From JAAURS01 sp031362245 (GTDB lineage: Bacteria > Cyanobacteriota > Cyanobacteriia > Thermosynechococcales > Thermosynechococcaceae), in assembly GCA_031362245.1 (NCBI GenBank), contig JANLSD010000395.1, positions 1 to 11,914 on the forward strand: 11,914 nucleotides of DNA. Reading direction: 5' to 3'. Under the pieces are notes generated by a model. It made no database searches. It worked only from the letters and a program-made list of their open reading frames with translations, and was not told the DNA's origin. Made by a program: the position numbers and the translations under genes. Shown here in pieces: positions 4,703 through 11,914 of the stretch; within the stretch, counting starts at the first letter, position 1; each line of letters opens with the position of its first letter.

Positions 4703-6610
4703 CTATTTGCTTTCAGAGAATTCCGCATCAATCACGTCATCTTCAGAGCCAGTGCTGCTGCTCGCAGATGCCTCAGGGCCACCGTCTGCGTCAGGTGCTG
4801 CCCCAGCCCCAGCTTGTTGGTACATGCTAGTGCCGATCGCATACAGCGCTTCCTGAAGTTCAGGGGTGATGGTCTTCATTTGCTCTGTGCTGTCAGCGGC
4901 GATCGCCTCTTCGAGGGACTTGATCAACCCTTCGATCTTCTCTTTGTCTGCTGCGGGAACCTTATCGGCAAACTCAGCAACCTGCTTGTTGGCTTGGTAA
5001 ACCAGCGTATCGGCTTGGTTTTTGACCTCTACCTTTTCTTTGCGCTCACGGTCTGCATCGGCATTGGCTTCAGCATCCTTCACCATGCGATCGACTTCAG
5101 CGTCAGAGAGGGTTGAAGCACCCGTGATGCTGATGGACTGTTCCTTGCCGCTGCCCTTGTCCTTGGCGGTGACATTCAGAATACCGTTGGCATCAATGTC
5201 AAAGATCACTTCGATCTGAGGCACGCCGCGTTGAGCAGGAGGAATACCGTCAAGACGGAAGGTTCCCAAACTCTTGTTGCCGCTGGCGAGTTCGCGCTCC
5301 CCTTGAAGAACGTGAATTTCGACGTTGGTTTGACCATCCACTGCCGTTGAGAAGGTTTCGGACTTCTTGGTGGGGATGGTGGTGTTGCGGGTAATGAGCT
5401 TGGTCATCACGCCACCTAAGGTTTCGACACCCAGAGAGAGCGGGGTAACGTCAAGCAACAGAATGTCTTTGACTTCGCCCGCCAACACACCCGCCTGAAT
5501 TGCAGCACCGACTGCCACCACTTCATCGGGATTCACCGTTTGGTTGGGTTCTTTGCCCAACACCTTACGCACCAACTCCTGTACCGCAGGAATCCGAGTA
5601 GAACCGCCCACTAGAACAATCTCGTCGAGGGCATTCTTGTCGATTTTGGCATCCCGCACTGCGTTCTCAACGGGGACGCGGCAGCGATCAATCAAATCGG
5701 CGCAGAGTTCTTCAAACTTAGCGCGGGTCAGGGTTGTATCCAAATGCTGAGGGCCGTCTTGGGTTGCCGTGATGAAGGGCAGGTTGATTTCAGCTTGAGT
5801 GACGCTGGATAGCTCAATCTTGGCTTTTTCTGCGGCTTCAGTGAGGCGTTGAAGGGCCTGACGATCCTTGCGGAGGTCAATGCCAGTAGACTTTTGGAAG
5901 TCAGAGGCTAGAAAATCGACAATTTTTTTGTCAAAGTCATCACCGCCCAAGTGACCGTCGCCGGAGGTGGACATTACCTCAAACACACCGTCGCCCACTT
6001 CTAGGATGGAGACGTCAAAGGTACCGCCGCCCAAGTCAAACACCAGAATGGTTTCGTTGCTCTTGCGGTCTAAGCCGTAGGCCAAAGAAGCAGCAGTGGG
6101 TTCGTTGATGATCCGCAACACTTCAATGCCTGCAATTTTGCCCGCATCTTTAGTGGCCTGACGCTGGGAGTCATTGAAGTAAGCAGGGACTGTGATCACA
6201 GCCTGGGTTACTTTTTCGCCGAGATACTTACTGGCATCATCGACGAGCTTCCGTAAAATCTGTGAAGAAATTTCTTCTGGAGAAAACTGTTTTTTCTCTG
6301 CGGGACAGTCAATTTTGATGCTGCCGCCAGAGTTCAACACTTTATAGGACACTTCGGTCATTTCAGTGCCGACTTCATCGACGCGGCGACCAATAAAGCG
6401 CTTTACCGAGTAAAACGTGTTTTCTGCGTTCATGACGGACTGACGCTTGGCAATTTGACCCACCAGGCGATCGCCATTTTTTGCAACGGCCACTACAGAA
6501 GGTGTTGTCCGAAACCCTTCAGCGTTTGCAATAACTGTGGGCTTACCGCCTTCCATCACTGCGACGCAGGAGTTTGTTGTACCTAAGTCAATTCCAACCA
6601 CTTTTGCCAT
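4703..6610 (-). CDS. dnaK: Molecular chaperone DnaK (Hsp70), DnaK2-type
   Basis: This full-length 635-aa Hsp70 is an ATP-driven cytosolic chaperone that binds exposed hydrophobic segments and works with DnaJ and GrpE. The nucleotide-binding domain carries DLGTTNS (8-14), DLGGGTFD (192-199) and VGGSTR (334-339). The conserved linker LLLDVTPLSLG (about 384-394) leads to the beta-sandwich substrate domain and helical lid. A low-complexity Gly/Ala/Ser-rich stretch comes before the C-terminal DDVIDAEFSESK. Length and N-terminus match cyanobacterial DnaK2, the main housekeeping and heat-inducible copy in species that carry several; assignment to that paralogue is inference. The start is the family-typical MAKVVGID. 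An AGGAG lies somewhat far upstream (about 14 bases), with a 10-bp palindrome between it and the ATG. No grpE or dnaJ is adjacent. The gene appears monocistronic with its own terminator. Confidence 0.98.
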   Translation of the reverse strand: MAKVVGIDLGTTNSCVAVMEGGKPTVIANAEGFRTTPSVVAVAKNGDRLVGQIAKRQSVMNAENTFYSVKRFIGRRVDEVGTEMTEVSYKVLNSGGSIKIDCPAEKKQFSPEEISSQILRKLVDDASKYLGEKVTQAVITVPAYFNDSQRQATKDAGKIAGIEVLRIINEPTAASLAYGLDRKSNETILVFDLGGGTFDVSILEVGDGVFEVMSTSGDGHLGGDDFDKKIVDFLASDFQKSTGIDLRKDRQALQRLTEAAEKAKIELSSVTQAEINLPFITATQDGPQHLDTTLTRAKFEELCADLIDRCRVPVENAVRDAKIDKNALDEIVLVGGSTRIPAVQELVRKVLGKEPNQTVNPDEVVAVGAAIQAGVLAGEVKDILLLDVTPLSLGVETLGGVMTKLITRNTTIPTKKSETFSTAVDGQTNVEIHVLQGERELASGNKSLGTFRLDGIPPAQRGVPQIEVIFDIDANGILNVTAKDKGSGKEQSISITGASTLSDAEVDRMVKDAEANADADRERKEKVEVKNQADTLVYQANKQVAEFADKVPAADKEKIEGLIKSLEEAIAADSTEQMKTITPELQEALYAIGTSMYQQAGAGAAPDADGGPEASASSSTGSEDDVIDAEFSESK

Positions 6611-6620
6611 AAGACGTCTT
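6611..6620. promoter_or_regulatory. AAGACGTCTT palindrome touching the dnaK start
   Basis: This perfect 10-bp palindrome lies directly before the dnaK ATG, between a distant AGGAG and the start codon. A hairpin or bound factor here could affect translation initiation, but this is speculative. No CIRCE element (TTAGCACTC-N9-GAGTGCTAA) is seen in the leader. Confidence 0.35.
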
Positions 6621-6685
6621 CTCGCTCCTAATCCAAATTTAATCGGCGTTCCAACCTTAATGGGTCTCTCGCCTGCACTCTCCTT

Positions 6686-6717
6686 TATATAGTGGCGCTC
6701 TGGCGCAGAAATCTTAA
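6686..6717 (-). promoter_or_regulatory. Possible dnaK promoter
   Basis: Reading the minus strand, TATATA (6691-6686) could be a -10 box. A TTAAGAT stretch (6717-6711) about 20 bp upstream is a poor -35 at long spacing. This would give a leader of roughly 70 bases for dnaK. Confidence 0.35.
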
Positions 6718-6868
6718 GGCGTATTTACCGAACCTACCGTAATCGGTTGGGGGCTTCTGGCGACGTGCAGCCTGATAATCGAGACCATCAACCCCAGAAC
6801 TGAGGCAAACGCGCAGGACTTGGAGCACTGTGCTAGTATTTTTAACAAAACTCTTTGTCAAGCTTCAT

Positions 6869-7366
6869 ATGGGCAAAGTTTTGGTTCTCAATGCTTCCTA
6901 CGAGCCGCTGAACATTACAAGCTGGCGTCGTGCGATCGTTTTACTGCTCAAAGAAAAGGCAGAGCAAGTGGAGCATAACGGCAAATACGTTTATGCAGAC
7001 CTGCCCCTGCCCACCGTGATTCGTCTACGGCAGTTTGTGCATTTACCCCACAAAGAAATTTCCCTGACGCGCCGCAATATCCTGAACCGCGACAGTCACA
7101 CATGCCAATATTGTGGCTTCAGTGGTGATGACCTAACCCTAGACCACGTCATGCCAAAATCACGGAGTGGCGGTGATAGTTGGGAAAATATTGTAGCGGC
7201 CTGCATCAAATGCAATGTCAAAAAAGGGAACCGTACCCCCCAAGAAGCACGGATGCCCCTGCGTCAAAACCCAAGACGCCCCTTTAGCAGCCTTTACTTT
7301 GAAGTGAACAAACAGGTTCAGAATGGGGGCCATCAGGAGTGGCGCAAGTATATGATCGGGTTATGA
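6869..7366 (+). CDS. HNH endonuclease family protein
   Basis: This 165-aa protein of the short cyanobacterial HNH family starts MGKVLVLNASYEPLNITSW. The zinc-finger-type HNH nuclease module is complete: C79-x2-C82 (CQYC), D92-H93 (TLDHVMPKSRSGG), N at about 104-105 (WENIV), and C112-x2-C115-N116 (CIKCN). Such folds cut or nick DNA with a divalent metal. The physiological target of this conserved cyanobacterial subfamily is not known to me. The ATG at 6869 is preferred although the frame is open back to a GTG at 6830, because homologues begin at MGKVLVLNA and the extra 13 residues (MLVFLTKLFVKLH) look like untranslated leader. The Shine-Dalgarno sequence is weak. The gene is divergent from dnaK across a 258-bp region, with a possible extended -10 (TGCTAGTAT, 6831-6839). 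Confidence 0.9.
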   Translation: MGKVLVLNASYEPLNITSWRRAIVLLLKEKAEQVEHNGKYVYADLPLPTVIRLRQFVHLPHKEISLTRRNILNRDSHTCQYCGFSGDDLTLDHVMPKSRSGGDSWENIVAACIKCNVKKGNRTPQEARMPLRQNPRRPFSSLYFEVNKQVQNGGHQEWRKYMIGL

Positions 7367-7533
7367 AATGAAAATCCAACGCAGCACAGTAAATTCACGG
7401 ACGAACTGAGGCACCCTATCATAGAGGAAGGGTGTGAATCTCTAAATTGGGTGTGACCGTGATTTTGTGATTGTGATTTAGCGTCAAGCCTCAATGATTA
7501 ACCGTTTAAATTCTGAATACTCCTAAGCGTCCT

Positions 7534-8772
7534 ATGGTGCCGAGTTCTTTATCGATTGTTGATGTCGAACCTCCTTTGGAATTACACCCCACGGAGCTGT
7601 TGCTGGGGGACAGTGAAAAAATGCTGTCTCGGGCTGGGCTGTCTCATTCAAGCCAGCGCGTTGCTGACAATCGTGGAGATGCCCTTGTCCGCGTCCTAGA
7701 TAAGCACCGAGGCGAGCGGCATCTTGTCATTCTCCAAGACTTCCCAGACCCCGATGCCTTGGCCTCTGCTTGGGCCTATAAGCTGATTGCCGACCGCTTT
7801 GACATTCAGTCTGATATTGTCTATGGCGGTACTCTCAGCCACCAAGAAAATATTGCCCTAGTCAAGCTTACGGGTCTGCCCGTTCAACGCTGGAATTGCC
7901 CTACGGCAAAGGCGAAAGATTGGTCGGTTTATAAAGGCTGCATTCTGATTGATAATCAGGGTACCACCAGCCAGCTCATGCCCTTGGCTCAGCAGGCCCA
8001 CGTCCCAATTTTGATTGTGATTGACCATCACAGCGCCCAAGATGATCTGCACGCCGAGTTTGTGGATATTCGCACCCACACCAGGGCCACGGCGACGATT
8101 ATGACCCAGTATCTCCAGTCTGGGCTGCTGAGCTTGGACAATGGCACGAGCGAACATGTGAAGTGTGCCACAGCACTCATGCATGGGCTGAGATCTGACA
8201 CAAACGGCCTACGTCAGGCTCAGGAAGAAGACTTTCTGGCAGCGGCCTACCTGAGTCGGTTCTATGACGCGCAGATGCTAAACACGGTGTTGCAGTCCAC
8301 GCGCTCTAAGCAGGTGATGGACGTGATTGAGCGGGCGCTCAAGAACCGTTCCATTCAAAATAACGTCAGTATTGCTGGGGTGGGCTTTTTGCGCTATGAC
8401 GATCGCGATGCCATTCCCCAAGCGGCAGATTTTCTGATTACCGAGGACAACATCCATACGGCGGTAGTCTACGGTATTGCCCATGATGAGGATGAGGAGC
8501 TAGAGCTGGTGGTGGGTTCCCTACGAACCACCAAAATCACCCTCGACCCCGATGAGTTTATCAAGGAAGCCTTTGGGCAAGACGCCCAAGGGAGGTTCTT
8601 TGGCGGTGGGCGATCGCTGGCGGGTGGATTTGAGATTCCCATGGGCTTTTTGTCGGGCCTTAACGAAAACTCCGAGTACGCCAAACTCAAATGGAGCGTC
8701 TTTGATACCCAGATCAAGCAAAAGCTGCTGCGCCTGATTAACCCCGAAGGCAGCATGATTCGGACGAACTAG
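7534..8772 (+). CDS. DHH-family phosphoesterase (NrnA-like / cyclic-nucleotide or nanoRNA type)
   Basis: This 412-aa protein has the DHH and DHHA1 domain order of metal-dependent phosphoesterases such as NrnA, which degrade nanoRNA, pAp or related small phosphodiesters. Visible motifs are DFPDPDALAS (69-78), LIDNQ (138-142), VIDHHS (162-167), HGLRSDTNGL (about 215-224) and the C-terminal substrate-binding GGGRSLAGG (357-365). In the first motif the usual His of HxxPDxD is replaced by Gln68 (LQDFPDPD), while the aspartates D72 and D74 remain. I believe this variant is normal for the cyanobacterial subfamily, but could not verify it. The ATG at 7534 is the assigned start. Its ribosome binding site is weak and the first 45 residues look poorly structured, so a later start such as Met30 is possible. 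The exact substrate is unknown. Confidence 0.88.
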   Translation: MVPSSLSIVDVEPPLELHPTELLLGDSEKMLSRAGLSHSSQRVADNRGDALVRVLDKHRGERHLVILQDFPDPDALASAWAYKLIADRFDIQSDIVYGGTLSHQENIALVKLTGLPVQRWNCPTAKAKDWSVYKGCILIDNQGTTSQLMPLAQQAHVPILIVIDHHSAQDDLHAEFVDIRTHTRATATIMTQYLQSGLLSLDNGTSEHVKCATALMHGLRSDTNGLRQAQEEDFLAAAYLSRFYDAQMLNTVLQSTRSKQVMDVIERALKNRSIQNNVSIAGVGFLRYDDRDAIPQAADFLITEDNIHTAVVYGIAHDEDEELELVVGSLRTTKITLDPDEFIKEAFGQDAQGRFFGGGRSLAGGFEIPMGFLSGLNENSEYAKLKWSVFDTQIKQKLLRLINPEGSMIRTN

Positions 8773-8832
8773 TGAAACCTTCATGGAGAAACTGCTGCCT
8801 GTCTCTTGCTGTGCAGCATCTTTATGAGATAA

Positions 8833-8850
8833 GTTAACATTAGTTAATAA
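8833..8850 (+). promoter_or_regulatory. Direct repeat resembling an HLR1 (RpaB) site upstream of ftsH
   Basis: GTTAACAT (8833-8840), a 2-bp spacer, and GTTAATAA (8843-8850) form a 10-bp-period repeat. The known cyanobacterial HLR1 consensus is two (G/T)TTACA(T/A)(T/A) boxes separated by 2 bp. Each box here matches 6 of 8 positions, missing the central CA. The same bases also form the inverted repeat TTAAC-ATTA-GTTAA. It lies about 50 bp before the ftsH start, in promoter range. Confidence 0.35.
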
Positions 8851-8901
8851 ATGCAGCAAAAGTACATCCGGCCCCCATTCAGCCAGGAGGAATAAGATCT
8901 C

Positions 8902-10743
8902 GTGAATAATAAGCGGTGGAGAAATGCAGGACTTTACGTCCTTTTAGGGATTGTGGTCTTAGCTTTAGCAACGTCGTTTTTGGATAAACAGCCCGTTGCG
9001 AAAGAAAACTGGCGCTACAGCCAGCTCATTGAAGCAGTAGAGAAGCATCAAATTGAAAAAATAGGACTCACTGCTGACCGGAGCTTAGCCCAGGTTGTGA
9101 CCGCTGACGGAACGCGGGTGCAGGTCAACCTCCCCCCTGACCCCCAGTTCATTGATATCCTGACCGAAAACAAGGTGGATATCAACGTGATACCCCCCAG
9201 TGACGAAGGGTTCTGGGTAAGAGCAGTTAGCACGTTCTTCGTTCCAGTTGCTCTCTTGGTGGGTCTTTTTGTCCTGTTCCGTCGCGCTCAGAATGGCCCT
9301 GGCAATCAGGCCATGAATTTTGGTAAGTCCAAAGCGCGGGTCCAAATGGAGCCACAAACTCAGATCACGTTTAATGACGTGGCAGGGATTGAGCAGGCCA
9401 AGCTGGAACTGAGCGAAGTCGTAGACTTTTTGAAAAATGCAGATCGCTTTACGGCTGTGGGGGCCAAAATTCCAAAGGGTGTTCTGCTCGTCGGCCCGCC
9501 TGGGACAGGCAAAACCCTTTTGGCGAAGGCGGTTGCAGGGGAAGCGGGTGTACCATTCTTCTCGATCTCTGGGTCTGAGTTTGTAGAAATGTTTGTGGGT
9601 GTGGGTGCATCCCGCGTCCGTGACCTTTTTGAGCAAGCCAAGGCCAACGCGCCCTGCATCGTCTTTATTGATGAAATTGATGCAGTAGGCCGTCAACGGG
9701 GCGCAGGTCTCGGCGGCGGTAACGATGAGCGTGAGCAAACCCTGAACCAACTCCTGACGGAAATGGACGGGTTTGAAGGCAATACGGGCATTATCATCAT
9801 TGCGGCAACGAACCGTCCTGATGTGCTGGACTCCGCACTGCTCCGTCCCGGTCGCTTTGACCGTCAAGTGGTCGTTGATCGCCCTGACTACAAGGGGCGT
9901 CTGGAGATCCTCAATGTCCACTCTCGCGGTAAGACCTTGAGCAAGGACGTAGATCTAGAAAAGATTGCGCGTCGAACCCCAGGGTTCACGGGTGCAGATC
10001 TGTCTAACCTGCTCAACGAGTCTGCAATTCTTGCAGCGCGTCGCAACCTGACCGAAATCTCCATGGACGAAGTCAACGATGCGATCGACCGCATTATGGC
10101 TGGCCCAGAGAAGAAAGATCGCGCCATCAATGAAAAGCGCCAAATCTTGGTGGCCTATCATGAAGCTGGTCACGCTTTGGTGGGTGCGCTGATGCCAGAT
10201 TACGATCCGGTTCAAAAAATTAGCATCATCCCTCGCGGGCGTGCGGGTGGTCTAACGTGGTTTACCCCCAATGAAGATCAGATGGAGTCTGGCCTTTACA
10301 GCCGCTCTTATCTCCAAAATCAAATGGCGGTTGCCTTGGGTGGTCGGATTGCTGAAGAGATTATCTTTGGCGAAGAGGAAGTGACTACTGGTGCTTCCAA
10401 TGACCTTCAGCAGGTTGCCCGTGTAGCCCGTCAGATGGTGACGCGGTTTGGGATGAGCGATCGCCTTGGCCCTGTCGCCCTTGGTCGTCAGCAAGGCAAC
10501 CCGTTCATGGGTCGCGACATCATGGCAGAGCGCGATTTCTCCGATGAGACGGCGGCTGCGATTGATGATGAAGTACGGAACTTGGTAGACCAAGCCTACC
10601 GTCGTGCCAAGGATGTGTTGGTCAAGAACAAGCCTGTTCTCGACAAGATTGCCAACATGCTAGTAGAGAAAGAAACCGTTGACTCTGAAGAGCTTCAGGG
10701 GATTCTGAACTCTAGCGATGTGACGATGGCGGCGATCGCCTAG
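8902..10743 (+). CDS. ftsH: ATP-dependent zinc metalloprotease FtsH (FtsH1/FtsH3-like)
   Basis: This complete 613-aa membrane-anchored AAA protease extracts and degrades damaged or unassembled membrane proteins as a hexamer. In cyanobacteria FtsH complexes turn over photosystem II D1 and regulatory factors. TM1 is at about 9-27 and TM2 at about 108-126, with an exposed domain between them. The AAA module has Walker A GPPGTGKT (198-205), Walker B VFIDEID (254-260) and the second region of homology with arginine fingers R315 and R318. The protease site is HEAGH (420-424), with D501 the likely third zinc ligand. The start MNNKRWRNAGLY and the NFGKSKARVQMEPQTQ stretch before the AAA domain resemble Synechocystis FtsH3/FtsH1 more than FtsH2, from memory. 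The GTG start at 8902 has a perfect AGGAGG (8885-8890), though at a long spacing of 11 bases. A strong terminator follows. Confidence 0.97.
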   Translation: MNNKRWRNAGLYVLLGIVVLALATSFLDKQPVAKENWRYSQLIEAVEKHQIEKIGLTADRSLAQVVTADGTRVQVNLPPDPQFIDILTENKVDINVIPPSDEGFWVRAVSTFFVPVALLVGLFVLFRRAQNGPGNQAMNFGKSKARVQMEPQTQITFNDVAGIEQAKLELSEVVDFLKNADRFTAVGAKIPKGVLLVGPPGTGKTLLAKAVAGEAGVPFFSISGSEFVEMFVGVGASRVRDLFEQAKANAPCIVFIDEIDAVGRQRGAGLGGGNDEREQTLNQLLTEMDGFEGNTGIIIIAATNRPDVLDSALLRPGRFDRQVVVDRPDYKGRLEILNVHSRGKTLSKDVDLEKIARRTPGFTGADLSNLLNESAILAARRNLTEISMDEVNDAIDRIMAGPEKKDRAINEKRQILVAYHEAGHALVGALMPDYDPVQKISIIPRGRAGGLTWFTPNEDQMESGLYSRSYLQNQMAVALGGRIAEEIIFGEEEVTTGASNDLQQVARVARQMVTRFGMSDRLGPVALGRQQGNPFMGRDIMAERDFSDETAAAIDDEVRNLVDQAYRRAKDVLVKNKPVLDKIANMLVEKETVDSEELQGILNSSDVTMAAIA

Positions 10744-10762
10744 ATTAAAGCAAATAAACCTT

Positions 10763-10799
10763 AAAAGCCCAGCCGTTTACAAAAAGCGGCTGGGCTTTT
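10763..10799 (+). terminator. Intrinsic terminator of ftsH
   Basis: AAAAGCCCAGCCG (10763-10775) and CGGCTGGGCTTTT (10787-10799) form a perfect 13-bp stem with an 11-base loop. The stem begins 20 bp after the ftsH stop. The A- and T-runs at both ends could let it act in both directions. Confidence 0.9.
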
Positions 10800-10838
10800 G
10801 GATCTAGACTCAAAGCTAAGATTGATAAGAGGTCGCCC

Positions 10839-11914
10839 TTGAGCCTGAGAGACTTACCCCTTCGAGACGAATACCGCAGCGACATCTGTGACCTAGTGGC
10901 AGATTTTTATATTCCCTGCCTAGAACATGCTGCTGTCTATAGCCGAGCCGTTGGCTTCTTTTCAAGTACGTCAATGGCGACGCTTGCGCGGGGGCTAACA
11001 ACATTTATTGGCACTTGTGGGAAAATGCGGCTCATCGCCTCGCCGCATCTCTCTCAAGAAGATGCAAAGGCGATTACTCAAGGACTTCAGGATCGTGAGG
11101 AAGCTATCGCTACATCGGTTGTGCGGGAGCTAGAACAAGCATTTGATGAAGTGGTGTGCGATCGCCTTGCCTGTCTTGCTTGGCTTTTAGGGCAGGGTAT
11201 TTTGGAGATTAAGTTAGCGATACCCAAAGATTTGAGCAGCCGAGGCATCTATCACGAAAAGCTGGGGCTGTTTACTGATGAGCAGGGCAACATCGTTGCG
11301 TTTACAGGTTCTGCCAATGAAAGTTCGAGCGCTTTGGTCGATAACTTTGAATGTATTGATGTGTACTCATCTTGGGAATCTGGCGTTCAGCAGCGGGTGC
11401 AGCGCAAAGCCGAACATTTTGAGCGGCTGTGGAGTAACGGAACGTCCAATGTGGAGGTGATCGAATTTCCAGAGGCGGCGCGGCGATCGCTCCTCAAGTT
11501 TCGACCAGAACGCCCACCCACCCGTGAACCCAAGGTGGCGACAAAGCCTGCGAATTACCACGTCCAGAAATTGACTGATATAGCTACCCCAGCTCTAACG
11601 GGCATTCCGATCCTTCCCCAGGCAATGGTTCTGCGACCCTACCAAGTTCAGGCGATCGCCAACTGGTTTGCCAACAATGGGCGTGGCACGCTGAAGATGG
11701 CGACGGGGAGTGGGAAGACGATTACGGCACTGGCGATCGCCACCGAACTCTACCGCACCCAGTCCCTTCAGGTACTCATCATTGTTTGTCCCTATCGGCA
11801 TCTGGTGACGCAGTGGGCTAAGGAATGTAGGCGGTTTGGCCTTAATCCCATTTTGGCCTTTGAAAACGTTAAGGCATGGCAAGGGCAGCTCTCTAGCCAA
11901 CTCTATAGCCTTCG
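10839..11914 (+). CDS. PLD-like nuclease domain fused to DExx SF2 helicase, N-terminal part
   Basis: An open frame runs from a TTG at 10839 to the window edge (358 codons, no stop), so the protein is truncated by the window. TTG is chosen because AAGAGG lies 6 bases upstream and the read-out MSLRDLPLRDEYRSD is a natural N-terminus; the first in-frame ATG comes only at 10974. Residues about 15-200 form a phospholipase-D-like domain with H139-x-K141 in YHEKLGLF, followed by FTGSANESSSAL (about 155-166), typical of single-HKD nuclease-like domains. An LRPYQVQAIANW helicase Q-like segment is followed by Walker A ATGSGKT (288-294) and the motif Ia region IVCPYRHLVTQW. DEAD-like motif II and the C-terminal RecA lobe lie beyond the edge. 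This PLD-plus-helicase fusion is found in mobile, restriction-like and defence loci, but its substrate is unproven. The ftsH terminator separates it from ftsH. Confidence 0.85.
   Translation, partial: MSLRDLPLRDEYRSDICDLVADFYIPCLEHAAVYSRAVGFFSSTSMATLARGLTTFIGTCGKMRLIASPHLSQEDAKAITQGLQDREEAIATSVVRELEQAFDEVVCDRLACLAWLLGQGILEIKLAIPKDLSSRGIYHEKLGLFTDEQGNIVAFTGSANESSSALVDNFECIDVYSSWESGVQQRVQRKAEHFERLWSNGTSNVEVIEFPEAARRSLLKFRPERPPTREPKVATKPANYHVQKLTDIATPALTGIPILPQAMVLRPYQVQAIANWFANNGRGTLKMATGSGKTITALAIATELYRTQSLQVLIIVCPYRHLVTQWAKECRRFGLNPILAFENVKAWQGQLSSQLYSL

Noticed and set aside
6611..6868. CIRCE (HrcA) operator before dnaK
   Set aside because: A GCACTC stretch occurs at 6675-6680 but without the TTAGCACTC-N9-GAGTGCTAA inverted repeat.
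9085..9921. Long minus-strand frame (278 codons) opposite ftsH
   Set aside because: It is the mirror of a highly conserved ftsH coding sequence, with Cys/His-rich composition typical of shadow frames.
1..11914. tRNA or rRNA genes
   Set aside because: I saw no cloverleaf with a TTC-arm motif and no rRNA-like sequence in the intergenic regions; a covariance-model scan was not possible.

Overview
The window looks like cyanobacterial chromosomal DNA. The palindromic octamer GCGATCGC (HIP1, a known cyanobacterial signature) occurs about 20 times, both inside genes and between them. The housekeeping proteins are also of cyanobacterial type: a DnaK2-like DnaK, an FtsH close to the FtsH1/FtsH3 branch, and a short HNH protein beginning MGKVLVLNASYEPLN. 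I cannot name a genus from the sequence alone.

The left third (1-4700) is accessory in character. It opens with about 475 bp lacking a convincing gene, which holds a tandem HIP1-based repeat (157-302) and short inverted repeats. Next is one AT-rich minus-strand gene for an unrecognised 351-residue protein (477-1532), with a perfect 38-bp palindrome upstream of it (1617-1654). Three two-gene modules of toxin-antitoxin type follow. The first is a DUF6883/DUF4926 pair on the minus strand (2418 to 1838). The second is a VapB-like antitoxin with a PIN-domain toxin whose frame is broken by a TAG codon (2591-3276). The third is an antitoxin-like protein with an intact PIN-domain protein (3534-4285). 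The modules are separated or flanked by copies of one HIP1-bearing repeat family, in which degenerate HIP1 octamers recur at nearly fixed spacings.

The right two thirds (4700-10800) are conserved core genes. dnaK (minus strand) ends at 4703 and has a hairpin terminator about 165 bp downstream. It is transcribed divergently from an HNH endonuclease gene (6869-7366). A DHH-family phosphoesterase (7534-8772) and ftsH (8902-10743, GTG start) follow on the plus strand. A direct repeat upstream of ftsH weakly resembles the HLR1/RpaB site, and a strong 13-bp hairpin terminator closes ftsH. DnaK and FtsH both serve protein quality control, but the sequence shows no operon joining them.

The right edge (10839 to the end) is the N-terminal part of a large protein read from a TTG start. 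It joins a phospholipase-D-like nuclease domain to a DExx superfamily 2 helicase core and runs off the window. This architecture is often seen in mobile or defence-related loci.

The most unusual items are the modular HIP1 repeat family around the toxin-antitoxin genes, the nonsense-interrupted PIN toxin beside an intact antitoxin, the 38-bp palindrome next to the unknown AT-rich gene, and the truncated PLD-helicase.
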